Assembly (NCBI GenBank): GCA_963746155.1
Contig: CAVVAB010000009.1
Span: 248,001 to 312,000 of the forward strand
DNA from: AC-32 sp963746155
GTDB taxonomy: Bacteria > Actinomycetota > Thermoleophilia > Gaiellales > Gaiellaceae
Length of the DNA: 64,000 nt
Direction of reading: 5' to 3'
The notes beneath the pieces were generated by a model that searched no databases, was not told the DNA's origin, and saw nothing but the letters and a program-made list of their open reading frames with translations. The position numbers and the translations under genes are program-made. Shown here in pieces: positions 31,002-40,757 of this stretch (within the stretch, counting starts at the first letter, position 1; each line of letters starts with the position of its first letter).

Positions 31002-31737
31002 ATGGCCACGACGTCGTCTGCGGCGCCGCGCGTCAGCGCCGGCGTCGTCCTCCGTGACGCGTTCGCGACCTACCGGCGCAGGTTCCGGCGCGTCGCGGGC
31101 TGTGCGCTCGCGCTGCTCGTTCCGCTCGCCGTTCTCGACACCGCGGCGGTCTTCGCGGCCGACCGCTCGCTCGACGAGGTCGGCAACGTTCCCGAGTGGC
31201 TCCTGTTCTTCGGGTCCCTCGCCGGGATCCTCTCCGCCCTCGGGAACGTCTTCTACGCGGGCCTGATCGACCGCGTCGTCGCCTCCGACCAGCGCGGGCA
31301 CCCTGAGTACACGATCGAGGAGGTACTGCGGACGCTCCCCTACCGGAGACTGATCGTGGCCGACCTTGTGCTCGTGGCGGTGACCTCCGTCGGGCTCGCT
31401 CTCTTCGTCATTCCCGGCGTGCTCGGCGTTCACGTTCTTCTGCCTCGTGGGGCCGTTGATCGTGTCGGAGGAGCTGGGCGTACGCGCCGCCTTCCGGCGC
31501 TCGGCAGCGCTCGTGCGCAGGCACTTCTGGATCGCGCTCACGCTCGTCTCCATCCCGCTCGCCGTCGAGCACGAGCTGATCGAGGTGATCGAGCACGTGG
31601 ACTTCGAGCACGACTTCCTGGTCGTCCTCTGCATGCACGCCGTGCTCGCGGTCGGCCTGATCGCGTTCGTCGCGCTGGTCGAGGTGACGCTCACCTACGA
31701 GCTGGCCGGGCGCTACCCGCCTCAGCCCGGCCGCTAA
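31002..31737 (+). CDS. Integral membrane protein of unknown function (one frameshift)
   Basis: About 244 residues with five or six hydrophobic segments. Starts MATTSSAAPRVSAGVVLRDA, basic region TYRRRFRRVAGC, then helices around LALLVPLAVLDTAAVFA, WLLFFGSLAGILSALGNVFY and GLALFVIPGVLAFTFFCLVG. The conserved core GPLIVSEELGVRAAFRRSAA, LVRRHFWIALTLVSIPLAVE resembles the DUF of YciC-like/glycerophosphoryl-diester-associated membrane proteins, only loosely. An extra G near 31425 splits the frame; spelled correctly it reads through. Confidence 0.65.
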
Positions 31738-31828
31738 CTGGACTTTCGGCGGGGTGAGTCTGGCCTTGTCGAGATCCGGGATGACATCGAGAGTTCGATC
31801 TGACTCGTCCCAACGGAGGTTGGTTTTC

Positions 31829-32981
31829 ATGAGCAGGCTCAAGCGGCTGGCCGCGCTCGCGGCGGCATTCGGTGCGTTGGTCTTCGCGGCTCCTGCGATC
31901 GCGGCGCCGCCCTCGAACGACAATTTCGCCGGCGCGGCCGCGCTCGCGGGATCGTCCGGCTCGGTGAGCGGCACGACCGTCGACGCGACCAACGAGACCG
32001 GCGAGCCTGGCAGGCGGGTCACTCGGGGTCTGGTACTCGTGGCGGCCCTCCGTCTCGGGCGCGACGGTCTTCGACACGTGCGCGGCCGCGAACTTCGACA
32101 CCTGGGTCGACATCTTCACCGGTCCGTCCCTCGGCTCGCTTGCGCTCGTGGCCTCGGGGGACGACGGCTGCGGCTTCAAGCAGAGCATCGCGCCGTTCCG
32201 TGCCACCGCCGGGACGAAGTACTGGGTCAGGGTCGGCGGCTACAACGGCTACCAGGGCACGTTCACGCTCTCCTGGAACGTGCAGACGAACGACGACCTC
32301 GCGACGGCCCAGGTGCTCGGCGGCCGTTCGGGCAGCGTCTCCGGATCGACGCTCGGCGCCACCGACGAGGCCGGAGAGCCGAGCACGAACGGCGGCGGGC
32401 TCTGGTACTCGTGGACGGCGCTCGGAGCCGGCACGGTCACGTTCGACACGTGCTCGGGAGCGCAGTTCGACACTGTCATCGACGCCTTTGCCGGGACGTC
32501 GATCGCGACCCTGGGCCAGGTCGCGCACAACGACGACGCCTGCGGCCCGGCCGCGCCCGGCGACCACGGCCGCCAGAGCAGCGTCACGTTCGCGACGACC
32601 GCCGGGACCACGTACTCGATCCGCGTCAGCGGCTCGCCCGGGACGTCTCCGCACGCCGGGCTCGTTCACGCTCGCCTGGAGCTATCCGGGCCGGAGACGG
32701 CCCCCGTCACGGCGACGAGCCTGTGTCTCTTGACAGCGCAGTACGTCCGGGGCTCGGCTCGCTACCAGGGACTCGGACTGACCCCGATGCAACAGCTGCA
32801 GGTGAACTCGGTCGTCAACTCGGCCTGCCAGGGGTTCGACAGCTTCCTCGGGCGCCTGGCACCGACGCAGAAGCGAGTGGCCGTCGCCCTCTACAAGCTG
32901 ACTGTCAGCTCGCTGTACGCCGGCAACTGGCTCACGTTCGACCAGCGCACGACGCTGGTCACGCTCGCAGACCAGCTCTGA
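31829..32981 (+). CDS. Secreted protein with two PPC-like beta domains (two frameshifts)
   Basis: A clear signal peptide (RLKRLAALAAAFGALVFAAP-AIAA) precedes two homologous repeats of about 115 residues. Each begins N(D)xFAGAxxLAGSSGSVSG, continues with WYSW, TVTFDTC, ANFDT or AQFDT, then FTATAGTKYWVRVGG-like strands and ends FTLSW or FTLAWSY, the pattern of bacterial pre-peptidase C-terminal (PPC)-like domains, which are carbohydrate/protein-binding modules. The last 95 residues (SLCLLTAQYVRGSARYQGLG and onward) are a separate helical domain. ATG 31829 has a strong GGAGGT site. Frameshifts near 32010 and 32660. Confidence 0.72.
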
Positions 32982-32987
32982 CGCGGC

Positions 32988-33591
32988 TCACGGCGGGCAG
33001 TCGACGTTGACGTAGCCGGAGCGGAAGGGCTCTCGCCGACCCGACTCGGGTCGTACGAATGGCGCCACACGCAGCCCGTGTCGTTCGTGAGCAGGTGGAT
33101 CGAGACCGACGTCTCGGCGGAGGTCGTGCGCACGCGATGGATGTCGTCCTGCGGCGGGATCAGCGCGTAGAAGTCGCCCGGCCGGAGTGGCCGGCGACTC
33201 GATCAGCTTCAGGCTGCCGTTCTGCTCGGCGTAGATCTCCTCGTCCTGCGTGCCCTGGTAGAGGCCGACGAGGCCCCAGGCGAGGTGATCGTGCACCGGC
33301 GTCTCCGACCCCGGGGGGACGACCAGCGAGAAGAGCGAGAGCGAGCGGTCGGCCGCGCGGAAGAGGAGCCACTGGCCGATGCCTCCGCCCATGCCGCTCT
33401 CGGGCGCGCTCCGGCGGAACTCGTCCGGCAGCCACTCCGGATCGGCCAGGAGCTCGGCGAAGTCCGGCCGGATCGCCGCGCAGGCGTCTTCGGGAGACCC
33501 GGCTGCGCCGATCGACGCGCGGACGCGGCGAGAAGGACCGCACGACGGGCGTGTCGAGCACGTACTCGTCACTGGCTGCAGACGGCGCCAT
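32988..33591 (-). CDS. Cysteine dioxygenase-type cupin (frameshifted)
   Basis: About 200 residues. Stitched: DEYVLDTPVVRSF, GSPEDACAAIRPDFAELLAD, PEWLPDEFRRSAPESGMGGG, then the iron site VPPGSETPVHDHLAWGLVGL with HxH, YQGTQDEEIYAEQN, GDFYALIPPQDDIHRVRTTS with the third His, SVSIHLLTNDTGCVWRHSYD. This is the type I cysteine dioxygenase / 3-mercaptopropionate dioxygenase fold, adding O2 to a thiol. Breaks lie near 33060, 33190 and 33530. TGA at 32990-32988 is seven bases from the convergent secreted-protein gene. Confidence 0.75.
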
Positions 33592-33623
33592 CCTCGCCGA
33601 GACTACGCGGTTAGGCTCTCGAG

Positions 33624-34767
33624 GTGCGGTCGCAAGTCCTCGTCCTCGGTGCGGGCTTCGGCGGGCTCGAGCTCGCGACCGTGCTGTCGGAGGCGCTCGG
33701 CGACGACGCCGACGTCACGCTGATCGACAAGGGCGACGCGTTCGTCTTCGGCTACTCGAAGCTCGACGTGATGTTCGGGCGGACGACGCTCGACGCGGTG
33801 CGCCTCCCGTACTCGCGACATCGTCAAGCCGGGCGTGCGCTTCCTGCGGGAGACGATCACCGCGATCGATCCCGAGGCGCGTCGGGTCACGACCGACGCC
33901 GGCGTGCACGAGGCCGACGTGCTCGTCGTCGCGCTCGGCGCCGACTACGACTTCGACGCGACGCCCGGGCTCGCCGAGGCGGGCAACGAGTTCTACTCGG
34001 TCGCCGGCGCCGAGCGGCTGCGCGAGGTGCTGCCCGACGTTCACGCAGCGGGCGCGGCGATCGTCGGCGTCTGCGGCGCGCCGTTCAAGTGCCCGCCGGC
34101 GCCGAGCGAGGCGCGCTGCTGCTGCACGACTACCTGATCGAGCGCGGGCGTGCGCGACGACTGCGAGATCACGCTCGTGATCCCGTTCGGCGACGCCGGT
34201 GCCGCCGTCGCCGGACACCTCGGCGGCGCTGCTCGCCGCGTTCGCCGAGCGCGGCATCGAGTTCGTCCCCGGCCGCCGCGTCGCGCTCGCTCGACCCGGC
34301 GCGCGGCGTCGCCGTGCTCGACGACGGCACCGAGCTGCCGTACGACCTCTTCCTCGGCGTGCCGAAGCACCGCGCGCCGGACGTCGTGCTCGCCAGCGGG
34401 ATGGCCGAGGACGGCTACGTGCCCGGTCGACTCGCGGACGCTCGAGACGCGGTTCCCGGGCGTGTACGCGGTCGGCGACGTCGCGACGGTCGGCGTGCCG
34501 AAGGCCGGCGTGTTCGCGGAGGGCGCGGCGCGCGTCGTCGCCGCGTCGCTGATCGCGCGCCTCGCGCGGCGGCGAGCGGCCGGCCGGCTACGACGGGCGC
34601 GGCTCCTGCTACATCGAGTTCGGCGCCGGCCGCGTCGGGCGCGTCGACGTCGACTTCCTCTCCGGGCCGAAGCCGACCGGCACGTTCCAGCGAGCCGTCG
34701 CGCGGCGCTCGTCGCCGAGAAGGAGCACTTCGGCTCGAGCCGCCGCGCCCGCTGGTTCGACCGCTGA
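33624..34767 (+). CDS. FAD-dependent NAD(P)/disulfide-type oxidoreductase (SQR-like; frameshifted)
   Basis: About 380 residues when stitched. N-terminal dinucleotide fold VLVLGAGFGGLELATVLSEA, ADVTLIDKGDAFVFGYSKLD, then VHEADVLVVALGADYDFDAT, VGVCGAPFKCPPAPSEAALL, TLETRFPGVYAVGDVATVGV, GVFAEGAARVVAASLI. The CGAPFKCPPAP pair of cysteines and the overall order match sulfide:quinone reductase-like proteins; whether it uses sulfide, a thiol or another donor is unclear. Adjacent cysteine dioxygenase suggests sulfur oxidation. GTG 33624; broken at about 33820, 34045, 34115, 34150, 34285, 34430, 34575, 34690. Confidence 0.8.
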
Positions 34768-34828
34768 GGGAAGCTGAGCAGTTCCGAGCCCGTCCTGATG
34801 CTGGAGACGCGGCGAAAGGAGAGACGCC

Positions 34829-35612
34829 ATGGCGTTCGAGGAGCTGAAGCAGCGGCAGAGCGTGATGTGGGGCAACGGGCTCTACCAGCGGATCACCGAG
34901 ACGATCGCGACATCCACGAGCTGCGTTGTCGAGCGGCTCTCGCCGCAGCCGGACGACCGCTGGCTCGACATCGCTTGCGGCACCGGCGCGATGGCCGAGC
35001 GTGCGGCCGCGGACGGCTCCCGGGTGACCGGGATCGACCTCGCGCCCGTCCTGATCGAGACCGCGAGGGAGCGCGCCGCGGAGCTCGGCCTGGAGATCGA
35101 CTACATGGTCGGCGACGCCGAGCGGCTGGAGCTCGCCGAGCGAGCTTCGACAAGGTCTCCTCGGCCTGCGGGATCATGTTCGCCCCGGACCACGAAGCGG
35201 TGGCGGGCGAGCTGGCGCGCGTCACGGCGCCCGGCGGGAGGATCGCGCTCGTCAACTGGACGCCGACGGGCGGCCTGGGCAGATGTTCAAGGTGATGGCG
35301 CCGTACCGCCGGCGCCGCCGCCGGCAGCCCGTTCGACTGGGGCGACGAGGCCGCGTACACGAGCTGCTCAGCGACTCGTTCGACCTCGGGCTCGAGGAGC
35401 ACGTCTCGACGCTGCGGATCGAGTCGGGCGAGGCGTACTGGGACCTCTTCTCGACGAGCTACGGCCCGACGAAGACGCTCGCGGAGTCTCTCGGCGACCG
35501 GCGCGACGACCTGCGCCGGGACTGGATCGAGTTCTTCGAGACGAACTAGAGGACGAACGGCGAGATCGTGCACACGCGCGAGTACCTGCTCGTGCTCGGC
35601 ACGCGCCGCTGA
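34829..35612 (+). CDS. SAM-dependent methyltransferase (frameshifts, in-frame stop near the end)
   Basis: SAM motif I DDRWLDIACGTGAMAERAAA, followed by TGIDLAPVLIETARERAAEL and VGDAERLELAERA, with late motifs GIMFAPDHEAVAGELARVTA and PGGRIALVNWTPTGGLG. About 255 residues, UbiE/class I type, substrate unknown. Frameshifts occur near 35150, 35280, 35310-35360. The frame that ends FFETN stops at TAG 35547-35549, but continues directly with RTNGEIVHTREYLLVLGTRR to TGA 35610-35612; those residues look like the true C-terminus, so TAG is probably a base error or recent nonsense change (TAC/TAT would restore Tyr). Strong site AAAGGAGAG precedes ATG 34829. Confidence 0.8.
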
Positions 35613-35651
35613 GCGCCGCGGCTCGAGTCCGCGCTGACCTGGCGACCGGGG

Positions 35652-36222
35652 TCAGAGGTGCGCGAGCACGCCCTCGGCGGGCCGGGGCACCCGGGAGAGA
35701 TCCAGCGCCTCGACGAGCAGGCGCGCGTAGCGGATCTTGCGGCTGCCGCCGCTGCCCATGAAGCGGCGGAGCTGCTCCTCGGGCGGCCGTCCCTGCCACG
35801 CCGGCTGCTTCTGGAGCGTGCGGGAGAGCGGAGATCGCCCTGCGCGTCGACGACGTGTCGACGGCGGCCGCGCCGAGGGCACGGATCAGCTCGGCCTCAA
35901 GGTCCGCGTCGCACACGTGAAGCCGAGCGCCTCCATCTCCGCGCGTGAGCGATCGGAGCCGAGGCCGGCACGCTCGATCGCCGCGCCGGAACTCGCCTTC
36001 CTCGGCGGCGTCGCAGAGGCCCGCCAGCCCGACGTCGAGCCCCTGCGGCCGAACCGCTGCAGGAAGCGCCCGATCGGGCTGCGCGCCTCCCATCGCCACG
36101 ACGGACACGCCCTCGGCGTCGAGATCCCGGCCCCGGCGCCCGGCGAGCGTCTCGAGCGCCAGCCGGTCGCTGACGCCCTCGACGAGCACGGCCGCGCGCG
36201 GATCTGCTCCGGCGGCGCTCAA
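35652..36222 (-). CDS. Free-standing TOPRIM-domain protein (OLD/RecR-like fold)
   Basis: A stitched protein of about 190 residues consists mostly of one TOPRIM fold: AAVLVEGVSDRLALETLAGR (motif 1 with the catalytic Glu in VEGxxD), AEGVSVVAMGGANPIGRFLQ, QGLDVGLAGLCDAAEEGEFR (DxxxEG second motif), then FHVCDADLEAELIRALGAAA and a helical tail KIRYARLLVEALDLSRVPRP. OLD-family nucleases, DnaG and topoisomerases share this fold; here no ATPase is fused or adjacent. The TTG start (36222) overlaps the ZIP transporter stop by four bases, an unusual coupling. Frameshifts near 35830, 35925, 36060. Confidence 0.7.
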
Positions 36223-36952
36223 TCGAGGGTATGGATCACGTACGCGACCGCGAACCCGAGGGTCGTCATGACCCCGACGAGCTTGCCTCCGTCCTCGTAG
36301 GCCTCGGGCATCATCGTGTCCGCGAGCATGGTCAGGATCGCACCGGCGGCGAAGGTGAGGACGAAGGCGACCCGTCCGGGGACGCATCCTGGAACAGCCC
36401 GTAGCCGGCCAGCGAAGCGAGCCCGGAGAGCAGCGCGATCGCGGCCCACATCCAGAGGATGCGCGCCTTCTTCCAGCCGCTGGTGGCGAGGCCGGCTGTC
36501 GAGGAGATCGCTCGGGCAGGTTGGAGATGAACACCGCCGCCAGGAGGCGGAACCCACTGCTCCCCCTCGAAGATCGTCAGGCCGATCACCATCGACTCGG
36601 GGATCCCGTCGAGCACGGTTCCGAGCACGATCGCGAGCGCGGAGCCGCTCTTCTGGTCGCCGTTGGCGTCCATGCGGTCGCCCCCGCCGTAGCGGTCGAT
36701 CAGCCGGTCGCCGCCGAAGAAGACCCCGCAGCCGGCGAAGACGCCCACCATGACCGCTCCGTGACCCGATGTCATGCCGACCGCCTCCTCGACGAGGTCG
36801 AAAGCGACCGCGCTGATCAGCACGCCTGCGCCGAAGCCCATGATCTTCCCGATCGGGCGGAGACTGATGGGAAGAGCGAGCGCGATCAGGGCGCCGATCA
36901 GGAGCGAGGACGCTGCCAGTGTCCCCCAACCGAGTGCCGCGGCAATAGCCAA
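36219..36952 (-). CDS. ZIP-family divalent metal transporter (frameshifted)
   Basis: About 245 residues, probably eight helices, moving Zn2+, Fe2+ or Mn2+. Visible: GWGTLAASSLLIGALIALAL, MGFGAGVLISAVAFDLVEEA, GVFAGCGVFFGGDRLIDRYG, the metal-site helix VLGTVLDGIPESMVIGLTIF with D, PE pattern, VFISNLPEAISSTAGLATSG, VAFVLTFAAGAILTMLADTM, MPEAYEDGGKLVGVMTTLGF. ATG 36952; frameshifts near 36390 and 36525. Its TGA at 36221-36219 overlaps the next TTG. Confidence 0.82.
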
Positions 36953-37023
36953 TCATCGCCGGTCCGAGGGAGAAGTTCCGCTCCATCAAGCCGGCCGTGA
37001 ATGCCGATGAAGGCCGAAGGCCC

Positions 37024-37227
37024 ATGAAGCGGATGCATGTCATCGCCGCCTGGCAGTCGGAGCACGTCGTCGAGGTCGACGACGGGGCCGAGCCTGCCGA
37101 CGTCGGCCGGTATCTCGGCGAGCAGTGGAACGTGACGCTGGTCGACTGCGCGATGCGCCCACTCGAAGAGATGGTCGACGCGGCGGTAGAAGAGCTCCTG
37201 GCCTCCGAAGGCTCCACCGACTCCTAA
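37024..37227 (+). CDS. Small hypothetical protein
   Basis: 67 residues: MKRMHVIAAWQSEHVVEVDD, GAEPADVGRYLGEQWNVTLV, DCAMRPLEEMVDAAVEELLA. It is compact, acidic and soluble with no recognised family. The start at 37024 is preferred over 36997 because of better codon use. It is divergent from the ZIP gene and followed by the C-rich tract. It may be real, but nothing supports a function. Confidence 0.5.
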   Translation: MKRMHVIAAWQSEHVVEVDDGAEPADVGRYLGEQWNVTLVDCAMRPLEEMVDAAVEELLASEGSTDS

Positions 37228-37345
37228 GACCCAGCCGCGCCCACTCCCCCAGCCCCCCCCCCGATCACCCACCCTCAGACCACCCACCCGCCCTCACCCC
37301 CCACGCCTGCCTGCGCCCCTCACCCCGCCCCCCCACGCTCCACCC
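37228..37345 (+). repeat. C-rich low-complexity tract
   Basis: About 118 bases with almost no G on this strand: ten consecutive C at 37253-37262, seven C at 37328-37334, plus many CCCC and CACCC groups. The complementary strand is G-rich with at least four G-runs, so a G-quadruplex or i-motif is plausible. No gene on either strand; it lies directly after the small ORF. Confidence 0.7.
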
Positions 37346-37509
37346 CAGGTAGACCGGGCCGGCTGCGAGCCGATCGAGGGGAGGCAGGCACATATCGGTC
37401 GCGTTTCGACTTCCCCTCGCGGCCCTTCAGGACATTGCTCGTCGGCGAAGGTCTACCCTGTCAGCGGCCATTCTGGAGGGCGCCGCTCTCCGAGCAGCGC
37501 CCGGACCCC

Positions 37510-38230
37510 ATGCTGCTCGGTCGGATCCTCGTGACCCGCGGCAGCGTCGAGCAGCCTCGACTGTCGCCCGGCGCCTCGCCCGCCAGCACGGCGTCGAGAT
37601 CCGCCCGTCGGCCGACGTCGAGCCCGGCGCCGACGCAGACCCCCGAGCCCGCGGGAGGAGGGCCTCGAGCCGGTCGACCCACGGCAGGGATTCAGACCAG
37701 GAGCTCAGCGGGTCCTCGGCAAGCTGCTCGTCGACGACGGCTTCGTGACCACCATCGCCTCTCGACAGGCGCTACCGCCGCGGCTAGGCGGCCTCGACCA
37801 CCATCGGCGGGCGAGATCCTCGTCGACCGCGGCCGTCTGGGCAGGCGCTTCAGCGTTTCGCGCTTGCCGAGCAGCACGGCGTCGACCTCGACGCGGAGGA
37901 GGCGTCGCTTGTCGCGGACGTCGAGACGGTGGTCGCGCCTCCCGCGCCGGGCCAGCCCACATACCAGGTGTGCGACGTCGTCTACGAGCCGGAGACCGGC
38001 GGGTATCCGTCCTCTACGAGACGACCAACTTCCTCGAGGCAGCCGACTTCGCCTGCGACTACGTCGATCGCAAGCAGCCGGACGGGCTCGAGATCGAGAA
38101 GCACGACGGCGGGGCGTCCGAGACGGTCTGGACGCACAGCCAGAAGCGCGCGGACGCCGAGGCCTCCTCGAGCAAGAGCCTGGTGGAGACGTTCGGCTTC
38201 GATCCCATGCGCTGGGACGCGAAGATCTAA
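37510..38230 (+). CDS. Protein with repeated MshEN (GspE N-terminal)-like domains, no ATPase (frameshifted)
   Basis: Stitched: MLLGRILVTRGSV, LARQHGVEI; VLGKLLVDDGFVT, then GEILVDRGRLG, LQRFALAEQHGVDLDAEEAS. Three copies of the LGxLLVxxGxVxxxxLxxALxxQ pattern that starts type II secretion/type IV pilus ATPases (MshEN, often a c-di-GMP-binding domain). There is no Walker box; instead a unique C-terminal domain (QPTYQVCDVVYEPETGGYPV, NFLEAADFACDYVDRKQPDG, SLVETFGFDPMRWDAKI). ATG 37510, TAA 38228-38230. Several indels between 37555 and 38015. Confidence 0.6.
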
Positions 38231-38315
38231 GGCGCTCGCTTGCGACGCCGACCATGAGAGGCCGTGCCGGCTTTGCCGGGCGGCCGTTTTAGCCGGCGGC
38301 GCCGGCTCCCGTTCG

Positions 38316-38861
38316 TCAGGAGCTCTTCTTCAGGTCCTTGCAGGCGCTCGCGTCCTGGAAGCCCGACTTCAGTTCGCTCGAGGTCTGCTGGACCGAGTTG
38401 AGCGCGGTCTGCGTCTGCGAGGCGAGGCCCGAGAGCTGGCTCGCCGAGCTCGACAGCGCCGTGGCCGCCTGCGACACGCTCGTGCTCGTGGACAGGCCGT
38501 CGACCGCGCTCTTGAGCGCAGAGAGGTCTTGCTCATTGTGGAGGCGAACGAGTTGAGCGTCTGCTCCGCCGTCTGGCCGTTGTCCCCCGGCGCGGGACCG
38601 ACGTTCTGAGGTTGGTCTGAGGTCCTTCGTCGCGCTCTCGGCCTGCTTCGCGTCGCTCTGCAAGCTGGAGACCGTCGATGCGCTCGGCGACTGGACGGCG
38701 CTCTTCGCGTCGTTCACGAGCTGCTTCATCTGGTCTTGCCAGTTCCCGATTGGCGTGCAGACGTCGTTGGCCCACTTCTCCTGAGCCGATTCGCTGTTGC
38801 CGCAGCCCGCGGCGGCGACGGCAAGCGCGACCGTCAGCAGCGCGACCGGTACCAGCTTCAT
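38316..38861 (-). CDS. Lipoprotein, coiled-coil (frameshifted)
   Basis: Lipoprotein signal peptide MKLVPVALLTVALAVAAAGC with lipobox AAGC. The mature part is helical and Ser/Thr/Gln-rich: WANDVCTPIGNWQDQMKQLV, NDAKSAVQSPSASTVSSLQS, ASTMSKDLSALKSAVDGLST, ATALSSSASQLSGLASQTQT, with two cysteines (CTPIG and ACKDL) that could form a disulfide. Resembles small actinobacterial surface lipoproteins of unknown role. Frame broken near 38600. It diverges from the signal peptidase gene. Confidence 0.65.
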   Translation of the reverse strand: MKLVPVALLTVALAVAAAGCGNSESAQEKWANDVCTPIGNWQDQMKQLVNDAKSAVQSPSASTVSSLQSDAKQAESATKDLRPTSERRSRAGGQRPDGGADAQLVRLHNEQDLSALKSAVDGLSTSTSVSQAATALSSSASQLSGLASQTQTALNSVQQTSSELKSGFQDASACKDLKKSS

Positions 38862-38925
38862 GAGCGATCGCCCGGCGGTCATTCCGCGGCAAGCATACTC
38901 GACCGCTATCCGAGAATTGCGACGC

Positions 38926-39434
38926 ATGCGCCGCAGGCGACTCTGGGTCGGCCTGGCCTTCGCGACGGCATTTGTCGCGTTGCTGGTCGTCTCCAACTTC
39001 GTGTGGGATCTCTGGCAGATCAACGGCGAGAGCGGCACGTTCAGCATGGCGTGGGCCCTGCTGCCGATGTTCCACGCACGCGGGCGATCGGCGGCGACAT
39101 CCTCCCGACGCGCACTCGCGCGACCTTCAGATCAACAAGCGCGTGATCGGCGTGCCCGGTGACACCGTCGTCGGCCGGAGCGACCGCGTATACGTGAACG
39201 GGAAGAAGGCGGACGACATCCCGACGAGGCCCTTCCCGGCCGTCCATCTCGGTTCGAAGGAGTACTTCGTGATGGGCGACAACCGCAGCGTCTCCTACGA
39301 CAGCCGCGGTTTCGGCCCCGTCCCGAGGGGCGCGATCTACGCCCGCGTCGTCCTCATCTCTGGCCGTCGGCCGCGTCGGGGTGCCGCGCTACGACAAGAC
39401 CCAGAAGCCGCCCGGGACGCTCTGCGGCGGCTGA
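38926..39434 (+). CDS. S26-type signal peptidase I (frameshifted, short)
   Basis: Membrane anchor LWVGLAFATAFVALLVVSNF then SGTFSMAWALLPMFHAGDR, where the Ser-Met pair is a candidate for the nucleophile; INKRVIGVPGDTVVGRSDRV carries the Lys of the Ser/Lys dyad, and YFVMGDNRSVSYDSRGFGPV is the box E signature. It removes signal peptides of exported proteins. About 170 residues, shorter than usual because the region between boxes B and D is short or has lost bases. ATG 38926; an alternative ATG at 38860 would overlap the lipoprotein start. Frames change near 39080 and 39360. Confidence 0.72.
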
Positions 39435-39437
39435 TCG

Positions 39438-40171
39438 CTACAGCGGCAGCGTCCCACCGACCGGCAGGATCCGGATCTCGACCTCGGGGGCGAGCTCGGC
39501 GGCGGCCTGGGCGAAGGCCTTCGCGGGCGCCTCGAGGAACGGCCGCTCCTTCCGCGCGCCCAGGCGCGGGTGGTACGTGCCCCGTGGATCGGGACCGCGA
39601 TTCGCGGCCGGATCACGCGAAGCGCCTCGGCCGCGGTGCGCGGGTCGAGGTGGCCGGGGCCTAGCGTCGGGCCCCAGCCCCAGATCGGCACGAGCGCGAC
39701 GTCGACCGGGGCGAGGTCGGCCATGCCGGGGAACAGGTCGGTGTCGCCCGGGAAGTAGACCCGCTTGGAGCCGGCGATGACGTAGCCGAGCGGCTCGGTC
39801 TTCGTCCCGAGCGCGCGCCTGGAGGTGTGGACGGCGTGCACGGCGTGCACGACGATGTTCCCGAGCGGGATCTCGTCACCGACTGCGGCCTCGACGAGGA
39901 CGTCACGCCCGCCGCCGAGCAGCCCCGGCCCCTCGGGGCACCACGATCGTCGTGTCGCGGGCAGGCGGCGAAGCGACGGAAGGTCGAGATGGTCGTAGTG
40001 GACGTGCGAGACGAGCACGCCGTCGAGAGCGCCCAGATCCTGCGGCGTGACCTTCGAAACGCGCCGCAGGTGGAAGACGCGGCGCCGGAGCAGCGGGTCG
40101 GTGAGGACCCGCGTGCCGTCCAGCTCGACGAAGACCGTCGAATGCCCGAGCCAGCTCAGGCGGTCGGCCAC
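39438..40171 (-). CDS. Metallo-beta-lactamase-fold hydrolase (UlaG-like; frameshifted)
   Basis: About 245 residues: RLSWLGHSTVFVELDGTRVL, LDGVLVSHVHYDHLDLPSLR (HxHxDH metal motif), AVHAVHTSRRALGTKTEPLG, SKRVYFPGDTDLFPGMADLA, PVDVALVPIWGWGPTLGPGH, RVIRPRIAVPIHG. Characteristic of UlaG/NAPE-PLD-like lactonases or phosphodiesterases; substrate unknown. The GTG start 40171 (or upstream) and stop TAG 39440-39438. Breaks near 39945 and 39590. Confidence 0.82.
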
Positions 40172-40218
40172 GTCAACAGTGGGCAGTCCCGGAGCGGGAC
40201 TGCCCACGAAGCCCTCGG

Positions 40219-40757
40219 TCAGGCGTCTTCCGCCGCGATGGCCGCGACGAGGCCCGTCGCGATCAGGTCGGACGGATGGACCCAGATGTCGGCGAGGGCG
40301 ACGCCCCCGGCTTCGACGATCTTGTCCCTGAGCGGGATCGCCCAAAGGTGCTCGATCAGCGCCACCGCGGCGGTTCCCCCGGGCGGGATGGCGTCCTCGA
40401 GGTAGAGCGCCTGGTCCTCGTCGAAGACATGCTGTCCGCGAGCGCCTCTGCGCCCGCGACCGCTCCCGCCTCGGCTCCTTCCTCGCCGGCCGCACCGAGC
40501 CCGATCAGCGCGCCGGCGATGGCGCGACTCATCGCCTCCTCCTGGCTGAGGTCGGTGTCCTGGATGGTGATGATGTCCCCGTCCTCCTGCTTCTGCACCA
40601 CGAGGAGATCGATCAGGCGGACGATGCCGGCCTCCTTGAGGCGGCGCATCTCCGGGAGAATCTCACCCTTCAGGTTCTCGCTGTCGAACTCGAGCACGAG
40701 CATCTGCACCGGGCCGAACGGCAATCCCTGCTCGGCGGTGCCCTCGGAAGGGCTCAT
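40219..40757 (-). CDS. DUF6325/DUF1269-like protein (one frameshift)
   Basis: About 180 residues. VQMLVLEFDSENLKGEILPE and MRRLKEAGIVRLIDLLVVQK, then EDGDIITIQDTDLSQEEAMS, a glycine-rich hydrophobic stretch (AIAGALIGLGAAGEEGAEAG), LYLEDAIPPGGTAAVALIEH, LWAIPLRDKIVEAGGVALAD, IWVHPSDLIATGLVAAIAAE. A member of a family common in actinobacteria with SHOCT neighbours; role unknown, possibly membrane-associated. ATG 40757 overlaps the SHOCT gene stop (ATGA). Frame change near 40430. Confidence 0.72.

Noticed and set aside
31754..33010. Long plus-strand frame after the secreted-protein signal peptide
   Set aside because: Past about 32010 this frame becomes low-complexity; the real protein shifts frame there and again near 32660.
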